Positions 1-6,326 of a DNA stretch of 9,107 nucleotides are shown in pieces. Source of the stretch: an uncultured Chloroflexota bacterium (GTDB lineage: Bacteria > Chloroflexota > Anaerolineae > Aggregatilineales > Phototrophicaceae). Position 1 is the stretch's first letter; the number at the start of each line of letters is the position of its first letter. Made by a program: the position numbers and the translations under genes. The notes below the pieces were generated by a model. The model searched no databases. It had not been told where the DNA came from and was given only the letters and a program-made list of their open reading frames with translations. The stretch lies in NCBI GenBank assembly GCA_937942935.1, contig CALDGT010000876.1, positions 1 to 9,107 of the forward strand, given 5' to 3'.

Positions 1-2
1 CA

Positions 3-635
3 TTTTTGGCAGATAACAAACGAATTGTGTTTGGCGTGGGTGATGGCACATTGGTGATGCTCGACATTACTAATCCAGATGACAGGACAACCGTCACCCT
101 CGATGCTTTACATATTCAAGATATAGAAGTATCACCTAGTTTAGATAATCCTCTCATCGGTGTTGTAACTGGATTTCCAGATGAATCGGTGTTGATTTTC
201 ACAGATGATTTAACACAACCACCGCGAGTTATTGAGAGTCTTGAAATCAATACAATTGCATTTTCGCCTGTGGTGAGTGATGACCATGCGGTGATAGCGA
301 TGGCAGGGGTGGGAGATTTCATTTTGTTTTGGGAGATTCCTCTATCTGCATCCGAACCATTACCAGAAGAATCTTCTAATAACATTATGACTCGTGATTT
401 GAGCGCGTGGTATACCGATTTGGGTTTTTCTCCAGATGGCTCTTTGCTTTTTGTATCTGAGATGGATGGTGTGATTGGTGTTTGGGATTTAATCACAATG
501 GAAAAACCGCGCGGATTAACCTCTGGTGTGGCAGAAACTACCATTATCACATCAGCCGTGAGTCCAGATGGGCGTATGGTGGCGACAGGTCATGATGATG
601 GCACCATTATACTATGGGGTAGAAAATCGAAATAA
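3..635 (+). CDS. WD40-repeat beta-propeller protein, C-terminal part (5' end outside window)
   Basis: The reading frame is open to the left edge. The first in-frame start-like codon (TTG at 6) has no room for a ribosome site before it and sits inside blade-like sequence, so the gene almost certainly begins upstream. About five blade-like units are visible, each ending in a hydrophobic strand typical of WD40 repeats: DGTLVMLDI, ESVLIFTDDL, DFILFWEIPL, DGVIGVWDL and DGTIILWG. The last two are preceded by the classic FSPDGSLLF and VSPDGRMVATG turns. WD40 propellers are protein-interaction scaffolds and have no catalytic activity of their own. No kinase, protease or membrane segment is visible in this part, but one could lie in the missing N-terminus. 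The gene ends with TAA at 633-635 and converges on the FmdB-like gene. The family is confident, but the specific role is unknown. Confidence 0.85.
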   Translation, partial: FLADNKRIVFGVGDGTLVMLDITNPDDRTTVTLDALHIQDIEVSPSLDNPLIGVVTGFPDESVLIFTDDLTQPPRVIESLEINTIAFSPVVSDDHAVIAMAGVGDFILFWEIPLSASEPLPEESSNNIMTRDLSAWYTDLGFSPDGSLLFVSEMDGVIGVWDLITMEKPRGLTSGVAETTIITSAVSPDGRMVATGHDDGTIILWGRKSK

Positions 636-648
636 ATGAGAGGTGTTT

Positions 649-669
649 TGTGGGGGGAATTCCCCCACA
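649..669. terminator. G/C-rich hairpin between convergent genes
   Basis: TGTG plus a G-run (649-657) is mirrored by a C-run plus CACA (662-669) around a GAATTC core. This gives a stem of about 8 bp with one unpaired G and a short loop. It lies 13 bases after the WD40 stop and 4 bases beyond the end of the opposing FmdB-like gene, the position expected for a shared terminator. Neither side has a strong T tract, so termination would be weak or factor-assisted. Confidence 0.45.
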
Positions 670-673
670 TCGT

Positions 674-988
674 TTATTCACTGGCGGGCGTTGTCGGTTT
701 TGTGGTTGGGGTGTTGGTGCTGGTAGCATCGGCTTTTGGAGCATCAGCAGATGTCGTTTTTTCTGTGGTGGTAGATGTATTATTGCTAGAGGTACTGGTT
801 AATGCGCTTTTAGAGCCTTTGCTATCATTCACATAAAAGCCAGAGCCTTTGAAGATAACACCTGCATTTTGTACCACACGCCATACTTTTTGACCTGTAT
901 GCGGGTCGGTGGTTAATGCTGAATCGGTGAATTTTTGTTTAATAGTAAAGGTTGTTCCATCTTCTCTACGATAGGTATATTCTGGCAT
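674..988 (-). CDS. FmdB-family-like small protein lacking all four zinc-ribbon cysteines, with a Ser/Thr-rich tail
   Basis: This is a 104-residue protein whose first 60 residues match the FmdB/CxxC_CXXC_SSSS family pattern, including MPEYTYR at the start and the hallmark VIFKGSGFYVNDSKGS at residues 44-59. In typical members the N-terminus holds two CxxC knuckles that bind zinc. Here the expected pairs are replaced by R8/G11 and D28/T31 (DPHTGQ where CPxCGG is usual), so a zinc ribbon cannot form in the normal way. Residues 61-104 are low complexity, dominated by Ser, Thr, Ala and Pro. The start at 988 is preferred over an in-frame ATG at 1042 because a GAGGA ribosome site sits 8 bases before it, the family begins with MP, and the likely promoter lies downstream of 1042. 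FmdB proteins are loosely called regulators, but their biochemical role is unclear. Confidence 0.85.
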   Translation of the reverse strand: MPEYTYRREDGTTFTIKQKFTDSALTTDPHTGQKVWRVVQNAGVIFKGSGFYVNDSKGSKSALTSTSSNNTSTTTEKTTSADAPKADATSTNTPTTKPTTPASE

Positions 989-996
989 AATGCGTT

Positions 997-1001
997 TCCT
1001 C
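997..1001 (-). promoter_or_regulatory. Ribosome binding site that fixes the FmdB-like start
   Basis: On the minus strand GAGGA ends 8 bases before the ATG at 988-986. It supports the 104-residue form over a form 18 residues longer. Confidence 0.6.
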
Positions 1002-1030
1002 AATAACACTCGATGAATTTCATAATCTCT

Positions 1031-1060
1031 ATCATAATGCACAAGTCCATTAAATTTCCA
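1031..1060 (-). promoter_or_regulatory. Candidate sigma70-type promoter for the FmdB-like gene
   Basis: On the minus strand a TGGAAA (-35-like, at 1060-1055) is followed after 18 bases by TATGAT (-10-like, at 1036-1031). Transcription would begin near 1024. That gives a leader of about 35 bases before the ATG at 988 and would exclude the upstream ATG at 1042. This is a consensus match by eye only. Confidence 0.4.
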
Positions 1061-1063
1061 TAG

Positions 1064-1093
1064 ACATAAAAAACTCTGATATATTTTTTATGT
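1064..1093. repeat. Perfect 10-bp inverted repeat in the divergent intergenic region
   Basis: The left arm ACATAAAAAA (1064-1073) is exactly complementary to the right arm TTTTTTATGT (1084-1093) across a 10-base spacer. It sits between the candidate promoters of the FmdB-like gene and the SDR gene, just upstream of the former's -35 box. It could be a regulator site serving both directions. The A/T-rich arms mean chance is a real alternative. Confidence 0.45.
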
Positions 1094-1101
1094 TCTGTGT
1101 T

Positions 1102-1133
1102 TACTACCCCTAGTAGGCAGATACGACTATAAT
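1102..1133 (+). promoter_or_regulatory. Candidate operon promoter with a consensus -10 and a dyad over the -35 region
   Basis: A perfect TATAAT (1128-1133) lies 37 bases before the SDR start. No good TTGACA-like box is present at the usual 16-18 base spacing. That zone instead holds a short dyad, TACTA-CCCC-TAGTA (1102-1115). A perfect -10 with no -35, plus a palindrome in its place, would fit control by a DNA-binding protein. The -10 is seen directly, but the regulation is inferred. Confidence 0.45.
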
Positions 1134-1170
1134 GGATAAAAACTTTTAAGAAAACAAAGGTCATAGAAAG

Positions 1171-2172
1171 ATGAATATTTTAATTATTGGCGGGACTCGG
1201 AACTTGGGACACTTTTTGGCGGAGCGTATTTTGGCAGATGGTCATAACCTGACTATCCTCAATCGCGGTGTGACGAGTGACAACCTGCCTTCTAATATCT
1301 CTCGGTTACGATGTGACCGCACCAATTCGCAACAACTCCGCAGGGCAATTGGTGGGCGCACTTTTGATGTGGTGATAGATAATGTGATGTATAAAGAACC
1401 CGAAGCAGAATCTATCGTCGAGATTTTGTCGGGCAAAGTAGGTCATTACATTTTTATCAGCACAGGGCAAGTTTATTTGGTGCGGGCAAATTTGACACGC
1501 CCATTCAAAGAGAGTGATTATGAGGGTGAACTCATTCCGCCTCCCACCGAAAACACCTATGATTATGAAGAATGGTTATATGGCATCGATAAACGCAAAG
1601 CCGAAGCTGTATTTGCCCGTGCTTATGCCGAAAAACAATTCCCATATACTGCTTTGCGTTTGCCAATGGTCAATAGTGAACGCGATAATTTTAATCGCCT
1701 GTATAATTACATGATTCGCATCCGCGATGGTGGACCCATCCTTGTCCCAGAACAGCCTAATTATCCGTTGCGTCATGTGTATACTGCCGATGTGGTGAAT
1801 GTGATTATGCACCTCATCAATACAGGCATGGGCAAGGGCAAAGCCTATAATATTTCTCAAGATGAGACCGTTTCTATTGGTGAATTTTTGACTATTTTAG
1901 GCGAATTGGTGGGTTTAGAACCACAAATCCGCATGGTAGACCGTTCTTTATTGGTGGCGAATGGCTTTTTGCCAGATTGCTCGCCATTCAGTGAATTGTG
2001 GATGTCTGAACTCGATAACACCCTTAGCAAAACAGAACTTGGTGCGACATACACGCCACTGCGTGAATATATGGCGCGAATTGTCACTTACTATACCGAA
2101 AACCCACCCAAATTACCGACAGGCTACAAACGCAGAAAATCTGAAAAAAGATTGTTTAGTGACCCCGAATAA
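1171..2172 (+). CDS. NAD(P)-dependent epimerase/dehydratase-like protein, extended/atypical SDR
   Basis: This 333-residue protein has an N-terminal Rossmann fold with the glycine motif GGTRNLG (residues 7-13), a form common in atypical/extended SDRs of the nucleotide-sugar epimerase and CSP41-like groups. R32, just after the second strand (LNRG), suggests NADP(H) may be accepted. The catalytic set appears intact: Ser/Thr at 97-98 (ISTGQVY) and the YxxxK motif as Y137-G-I-D-K141. The C-terminal third, with RHVYTADVV and a region after NISQDETVS, is the usual substrate-binding part. The substrate cannot be told from sequence. The start is supported by AAAGG ten bases upstream. It is the first gene of a six-gene co-directional run, and the next start is 20 bases after its stop. 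Family confidence is high, reaction confidence low. Confidence 0.88.
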   Translation: MNILIIGGTRNLGHFLAERILADGHNLTILNRGVTSDNLPSNISRLRCDRTNSQQLRRAIGGRTFDVVIDNVMYKEPEAESIVEILSGKVGHYIFISTGQVYLVRANLTRPFKESDYEGELIPPPTENTYDYEEWLYGIDKRKAEAVFARAYAEKQFPYTALRLPMVNSERDNFNRLYNYMIRIRDGGPILVPEQPNYPLRHVYTADVVNVIMHLINTGMGKGKAYNISQDETVSIGEFLTILGELVGLEPQIRMVDRSLLVANGFLPDCSPFSELWMSELDNTLSKTELGATYTPLREYMARIVTYYTENPPKLPTGYKRRKSEKRLFSDPE

Positions 2173-2178
2173 GCGGGG
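2163..2178 (+). other. Short hairpin spanning the SDR stop codon, next to the mscS-like ribosome site
   Basis: CCCCG (2163-2167) can pair with CGGGG (2174-2178) across AATAAG, which contains most of the stop codon TAA (2170-2172). The AAAGGA ribosome site of the next gene begins 3 bases later at 2181. No T run follows, so it is unlikely to be a terminator. It may influence translation of the channel gene or mRNA stability between the two cistrons. Confidence 0.35.
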
Positions 2179-2192
2179 CTAAAGGATAGACG

Positions 2193-3275
2193 ATGAACCT
2201 CAATGATTTTTTGGCGCAACTCCCCGATGGTCTGTATGAATTGGGCGCTCGTGTGGCATTAGTCCTTGTCGCCTTTTTGCTCATCATCATTTTGCGTCGT
2301 ATTTTGACATGGCTCATTTTGCGCCCGTTGCGCCGTTTGGTCAAAAAAGGTGGCTATGATGATGATAAAAGTGCGGTGGATGTGCTGGTGTCGCCCATGC
2401 GCTTTTTTATCATTGCGCTTGCATTGCTGATGAGTATCCAACTGATTCCCACCACACAAGGCATCAATAATCTCGTGTTTGGGATTTCGCGCTCGTTGAT
2501 TATCATCGCATTGTTGCTATTCATCTATAACTTGGTAGATTTGCTTGCGCCGTCTAGTTTGCGAATTGCTAACCTAACCGGATTTGCCATTGAGGATCGC
2601 ATCCTTCCTTTTGTGCGAGTCGCCATTAAACTGCTCATTTTAGCGGTGGGGATGGTCATTTTGTTGCAAGAATGGGGGTATGATGTTAGTGGTTTGCTGG
2701 CAGGAATTGGTATCGGTGGTTTGGCTGTATCGCTCGCCGCCCAAGATACGATTGCCAATTTATTTGGGTTTGTGGCGATTGTGAGCGATAGACCCTTTGA
2801 TGTTGGCGAGGTCATCCGTACCGGTGATGTCGAAGGCACAGTAGAGCATGTCGGGTTGCGCTCGACACGGATTCGCCAACCGAATCAGGCGGTGGTGTAT
2901 TTGCCGAATAATGTGGTCGCCAATAGTCCTGTGTTAAATTGGTCACGCCTCAAAAAACGACAAATGGAATTACGGCTAAAAGTGACTTTTTCTACCACAC
3001 ATGACCAATTGCGGAGTATTATGCAACAAACTCGCATTATGTTGAGCAAACAAAATAGTGTCGAGACGAATTCGATTGTGGTCAATATTTTGGATTTGAG
3101 CAATGAATCCACCGAGATTTTAGTCCGTTGTTATATCCTTATCGCTGACTGGAAATTATTCACCGCCGAAAAAGAACGACTAGCCCTCGAAATTTTAGAC
3201 ATCCTCAAATCATTGAGTGTGGAAATGGCGGGTTCTGTGACCGATGTCCGCGTTAACACCTCACAAGGAGCATAA
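2193..3275 (+). CDS. MscS-family small-conductance mechanosensitive ion channel
   Basis: This 360-residue inner-membrane protein should form a homo-heptameric channel that opens under membrane tension during hypo-osmotic shock. Hydrophobic segments are seen near residues 18-43, 69-86, 98-119 and 138-160, followed by the pore-lining helix at about 165-197. The pore helix carries the MscS signature of small residues, GIGIGGLAVSLAAQD (171-185), and continues into ANLFGFVAIVSDRPF. The beta domain follows with DVGEVIRTGDVEGTVEHVGLRSTRIR and VYLPNNVVANSPVLNWS, both family hallmarks, then a C-terminal alpha/beta domain. Five predicted membrane segments rather than three make it larger than E. coli MscS (286 residues), as is common in the superfamily. 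The start has AAAGGA seven bases upstream. The next gene begins one base after its stop, so the two are probably translated together. Confidence 0.93.
   Translation: MNLNDFLAQLPDGLYELGARVALVLVAFLLIIILRRILTWLILRPLRRLVKKGGYDDDKSAVDVLVSPMRFFIIALALLMSIQLIPTTQGINNLVFGISRSLIIIALLLFIYNLVDLLAPSSLRIANLTGFAIEDRILPFVRVAIKLLILAVGMVILLQEWGYDVSGLLAGIGIGGLAVSLAAQDTIANLFGFVAIVSDRPFDVGEVIRTGDVEGTVEHVGLRSTRIRQPNQAVVYLPNNVVANSPVLNWSRLKKRQMELRLKVTFSTTHDQLRSIMQQTRIMLSKQNSVETNSIVVNILDLSNESTEILVRCYILIADWKLFTAEKERLALEILDILKSLSVEMAGSVTDVRVNTSQGA
3265..3270 (+). promoter_or_regulatory. Ribosome binding site that fixes the start at 3277
   Basis: AAGGAG lies 6 bases before the ATG at 3277, inside the last codons of the channel gene. 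It favours this start over an in-frame ATG at 3244, which would overlap the channel gene by 32 bases and has no comparable site. Confidence 0.7.
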
Positions 3276-3276
3276 T

Positions 3277-3801
3277 ATGGCAGATGCCACCCCACCCGCC
3301 TCGCTCGCTCAGGTATTATATTTCTCTGATGCCGATTTATCTGCAAATCGTGAAGGGCATTTGAGCGAGTCACAAATTCAAACATTACAGCGACGAAAAA
3401 CCCGTCTCATGATGATTGGTGCGATGATATTCATTGGATTAGCATTTGTCGCAACACTATTCATCTTTTTGGGGACAAAGCCCGAAAATTCATCTATTTT
3501 GACCATCATCGGCATTGGACTCACCATTTGTAATGCCCTGATGGTGGGTATTATTTTTCGGCAATGGCTCAAGGTCAATTCAGATGTGGCTGGAAAACGG
3601 GTAGATATTATCACAGGGAAATTGGAGCGCGTCCTAAAGCCCATCAATCGGCGTGTGATTAATTATATGATACGGATTCAGCAGACCGAGACTTATGTCC
3701 CCAAAGATGTTTTTATCGCTTTTACACACGGCGACTCGTATACCCTTTATCGCACACCCTATACTGGCATTTTATTATCGGCAGAAAGAAGCAACTCATG
3801 A
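3277..3801 (+). CDS. Conserved-looking two-helix membrane protein of unknown function
   Basis: This 174-residue product is not recognised. A soluble N-terminal stretch (residues 1-40) contains DADLSANREGHLSESQIQTLQRR, resembling a short helical segment. It is followed by two hydrophobic helices at about 43-65 and 73-94 with a short polar turn between them. The C-terminal 80 residues are soluble and probably beta-rich, ending in YTLYRTPYTGILLSAE. There are no cysteines, no metal-binding cluster and no recognisable catalytic motif. The gene starts one base after the channel gene, behind a strong ribosome site, and its stop overlaps the next start by four bases (ATGA), so it belongs firmly to the operon. 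A role at the membrane is likely, but partnership with the channel is only a guess from position. Real-gene confidence is high, function unknown. Confidence 0.75.
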   Translation: MADATPPASLAQVLYFSDADLSANREGHLSESQIQTLQRRKTRLMMIGAMIFIGLAFVATLFIFLGTKPENSSILTIIGIGLTICNALMVGIIFRQWLKVNSDVAGKRVDIITGKLERVLKPINRRVINYMIRIQQTETYVPKDVFIAFTHGDSYTLYRTPYTGILLSAERSNS

Positions 3802-4664
3802 TTCCGCTTAAAGTGATGACCTTTAATTTACGTGGCAGTTATTTTGAGATTGATGGTGATAATTTTTGGACCTATCGTGCAGACCTCAATGTGCGTACCA
3901 TCCAAAAATATGCTCCAGACATCATCAGTTTTCAAGAATTTCAACAGGGCAATTTAGACATCTATCACTATTATCTGGAAGATTATGATTATGAGCTTGG
4001 GTTAGTGACAATAGATGAGAGCGATTTTGGTATGTATAACGCCATTTATTGGCGCAGAGAACGCTTTTTGCCCATCAAAGCAGGCGGATTTTACCTAAGT
4101 CCCACGCCAGATGTTTTTTCTAATGGATGGGATAGCGCCCTCATCCGCGCTTGTAATTGGATTATTTTTCGGGATGCGTGGACAAATACCGAATTTGTTT
4201 ATGCCAATGTTCACCTCGACCATCTTGGAGAGACTGCGCGTGTTGAGGGGAGTAAATTGGTCGTAGAAAAGTTAGCAGAAATTCGCGGAGAATTGCCCGT
4301 CATTATTACAGGCGATTTTAATTCGCGGGTTTGGGCATCATCTGATGAAGACTTAAATAATTTGCCAGAAGGTGTATTATTGGAAGATGTCGCCCCACCC
4401 AATACAGCCCACAAAGTTTATACCGATGCGGGATATGCCGATACATTTAACCTTGCGGGGCATGAAGAAAATATTCATACCAACACTTTCCATAATTTTC
4501 TAGGCGAAAACTACCCGCCAATGGCTGTCCGCATTGATTGGATTCTCATCGGTGGCATATCTAAACGATTCACAACCCATTCTTGTGATATTATTCGTGA
4601 TGCAGAACCACCCATTTATCCCAGTGACCATTATCCTATTTTGGCAGAATTGAGCATAGAGTAA
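3798..4664 (+). CDS. Endonuclease/exonuclease/phosphatase (EEP) superfamily metal-dependent hydrolase
   Basis: This 288-residue protein carries the full set of EEP active-site motifs in order: TFNLR with N10, QEF with the metal ligand E47, ANVHLDH with N137 and H139, GDFNS with D173 and N175, RIDWIL with D247, and SDHYPI with the D277-H278 catalytic pair. EEP enzymes are Mg-dependent phosphodiesterases or phosphatases acting on DNA, RNA, sphingolipids, inositol phosphates or similar substrates. The substrate of this member cannot be read from the sequence. No signal peptide is seen, so it is probably cytoplasmic. The ATG overlaps the stop of the upstream membrane-protein gene (ATGA) and only a weak purine-rich site precedes it, which fits translational coupling. 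All key residues are present, so it should be active. Confidence 0.9.
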   Translation: MIPLKVMTFNLRGSYFEIDGDNFWTYRADLNVRTIQKYAPDIISFQEFQQGNLDIYHYYLEDYDYELGLVTIDESDFGMYNAIYWRRERFLPIKAGGFYLSPTPDVFSNGWDSALIRACNWIIFRDAWTNTEFVYANVHLDHLGETARVEGSKLVVEKLAEIRGELPVIITGDFNSRVWASSDEDLNNLPEGVLLEDVAPPNTAHKVYTDAGYADTFNLAGHEENIHTNTFHNFLGENYPPMAVRIDWILIGGISKRFTTHSCDIIRDAEPPIYPSDHYPILAELSIE

Positions 4665-4679
4665 GGAGAATTTTTTCAG

Positions 4680-5318
4680 ATGACACCACGCACCCCTCTC
4701 ATTATCATAAGTTTGTTTGGTGGAATGTTGATAATTTTGATGATGATGTTCACCAATCAGCCGAGCATTGCTCAAAATCCAACCCCCACACCCGATGATT
4801 TGCAACGGCGTGCTACCGAAATCGTCGCAGGGGCTACCCTCACTGCACAAGTCGGCGGGGATTTTACATCAGTTGGGACGAGTACCCCTCTGGCGGGGTT
4901 GTGCAATTCGCTCACCTACCGCCCAATGGATGATATTGAATTTTTGATAACTCAGACATTGGCGACTATTCCACTTGCTCCAATTCAAGATGGCATAGAA
5001 GTCTTATTGCTAGAAGAAACACAAGATTGTGTTACTTTCGAGACTCGTGAATCTATGGTCAGTATTACTGTTCCAACATTAGGAAATGAAATTAATGATG
5101 AATCTTTATTGGGCGACAAATTAGCGCAGATTGTAAATTCGCTCAAAACCACAAGTTCACCACTTCATGTTTTGCCCAACCCTATGCTCACAATTTCGTT
5201 TGTTTTGGGCAACCAAACACGCCAATTCACAATGACATGGCAAGAGTTATTGACCCTAAACACAACTGGAACAGCATTAATTACACAAGTGACCCATTTA
5301 GGAATTGATGCCCCATGA
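4680..5318 (+). CDS. Exported or membrane-anchored protein of unknown function
   Basis: This 212-residue product has a strongly hydrophobic N-terminal segment (about residues 7-24) and a plausible signal-peptidase site after SIA (residue 31). A short Pro-Thr linker, QNPTPTPDD, follows. The rest looks soluble and extracytoplasmic, with two cysteines (C75 and C117) that could form a disulfide. No catalytic motif or known domain is recognised. The ribosome site AAGGAG overlaps the stop of the hydrolase gene (TAAGGAG), with a rather long 11-base spacer to the ATG. The stop overlaps the next start (ATGA). The pattern of a signal segment then a short Pro/Thr linker is common in Chloroflexota surface proteins. 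It could be a lipid-independent sensor or envelope protein, but no function is assigned. Confidence 0.72.
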   Translation: MTPRTPLIIISLFGGMLIILMMMFTNQPSIAQNPTPTPDDLQRRATEIVAGATLTAQVGGDFTSVGTSTPLAGLCNSLTYRPMDDIEFLITQTLATIPLAPIQDGIEVLLLEETQDCVTFETRESMVSITVPTLGNEINDESLLGDKLAQIVNSLKTTSSPLHVLPNPMLTISFVLGNQTRQFTMTWQELLTLNTTGTALITQVTHLGIDAP

Positions 5319-6280
5319 TGCGAGCCATTATCGCCCAAGATAAAAAACCGATATTTGTAACAATCCCAGACCCGATTCCCTCCCCAGATGAGGTGTTGAT
5401 TGATGTGAAAGCAACCGCGCTCAATCGTGCCGATTTGTTGCAAGTGCGTGGGTTATATCCCCCGCCAGCAGGTTCACCAGAGACATTAGGTTTGGAATTG
5501 TCAGGCGATATTATCGCTGTTGGGCAAAATGTGACACGGTGGAAAATTGGCGATAGGGTGATGGCATTGGTCGGGGGTGGCGGATATGCACAAAAAGCGG
5601 TTGTTCATGCAGACCACTGCTTGCCTATTCCGCCTGATTTTGGGTACGAACAAGCGGCGGCGATTCCAGAAGCCTTTTTGACTGCCTATGCTAACATGAT
5701 ATGGATGACTGGTCTAAAAGAAAGTGAGCGTGTCCTCATCCATGCAGGCGCGAGTGGGGTCGGTTTGGCGGCGATTCAATTGGCGCGTGTGATTGGCGCG
5801 ACTGTGATTGTCACCGCCAGCGCATCTAAACATGAGATTTGTGTTCGCAATGGCGCTCATTTGGTGATTGATTATAAAACCGAAAATTTTGCGGATAGAT
5901 TGCTCAGAGACTATAGCGGTGTGAATGTGATTGTAGATATGGTTGGTGCGCCCTATTGGGAAGATAATTTCCGTGTGATTGAAAAATGGGGTAGGTGGGT
6001 ATTTATCGGCACACAGGGCGGGAATAAAGTTGAACTGAACATCAATCAATTGATGAGCAAGCGCTTGCGGTTGATGGGTTCTACCTTACGAGACCGTACC
6101 ATCGCCGAAAAATCGCGCTTGGTGAGCGAATTTGAAGGTTGGGCGATGCCTCATTTTTTTGCGGGGGCGTTACGGGCAAATGTCCATACGGTGATGAATT
6201 GGGATGATGTTGAAATGGCACATGAGTTGATGCGAAATAATCAAAATGCGGGCAAAATTGTCTTAAAAATCACCCCCTAA
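5315..6280 (+). CDS. NAD(P)H:quinone oxidoreductase, PIG3/QOR-type zinc-independent MDR enzyme
   Basis: This 321-residue protein aligns from memory along nearly its whole length with TP53I3/PIG3-type quinone oxidoreductases, which reduce quinones by one electron using NADPH. Shared landmarks are ALNRADLLQVRGLYPPP (35-51), GLELSG (59-64), AAAIPEAFLTA (113-123), the dinucleotide motif HAGASGVGLAAIQLAR (143-158), VDMVGAPYWEDNF and the terminal NAGKIVLK. The zinc ligands of classical alcohol dehydrogenases are absent, placing it in the zinc-free quinone reductase branch. The start at 5315 overlaps the upstream stop (ATGA) and has AGGA 11 bases ahead. A second ATG at 5318 is the only close alternative. 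It is the last gene of the six-gene run and is followed by a hairpin terminator. The natural substrate is uncertain. Confidence 0.9.
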   Translation: MMRAIIAQDKKPIFVTIPDPIPSPDEVLIDVKATALNRADLLQVRGLYPPPAGSPETLGLELSGDIIAVGQNVTRWKIGDRVMALVGGGGYAQKAVVHADHCLPIPPDFGYEQAAAIPEAFLTAYANMIWMTGLKESERVLIHAGASGVGLAAIQLARVIGATVIVTASASKHEICVRNGAHLVIDYKTENFADRLLRDYSGVNVIVDMVGAPYWEDNFRVIEKWGRWVFIGTQGGNKVELNINQLMSKRLRLMGSTLRDRTIAEKSRLVSEFEGWAMPHFFAGALRANVHTVMNWDDVEMAHELMRNNQNAGKIVLKITP

Positions 6281-6285
6281 ATTAA

Positions 6286-6311
6286 GGGCGGAAAGATAAT
6301 TCAATCCGCCC
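6286..6311. terminator. Bidirectional hairpin terminator between the convergent quinone reductase and ychF genes
   Basis: GGGCGGA (6286-6292) pairs perfectly with TCCGCCC (6305-6311) across a 12-base loop. It sits 5 bases after the oxidoreductase stop and 15 bases after the ychF stop read from the other strand. In the minus direction the stem is followed by TTAATTT, a reasonable T-rich tail. In the plus direction the T-rich tract (CATTTTAATT) comes about 7 bases later and is weaker. Confidence 0.7.
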
Positions 6312-6326
6312 GTAACATCATTTTAA

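Noticed and set aside
116..550. Minus-strand 144-codon frame opposite the WD40 gene
   Set aside because: The sense strand encodes clear WD40 blades, and the antisense product has no recognisable domain.
636..836. Plus-strand 66-codon frame starting right after the WD40 stop, rich in Val, Leu and Ala
   Set aside because: It is antisense to the low-complexity Ser/Thr tail of the FmdB-like gene, has no ribosome site of its own because it runs straight on from the upstream stop, and spans the terminator hairpin.
989..1042. 18-residue N-terminal extension of the FmdB-like protein
   Set aside because: The family begins with MP, a good ribosome site precedes the inner ATG, and the candidate promoter would start transcription after position 1042.
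3244..3276. 11-residue upstream extension of the two-helix protein
   Set aside because: It would overlap the channel gene out of frame without a ribosome site, whereas AAGGAG stands six bases before the ATG at 3277.
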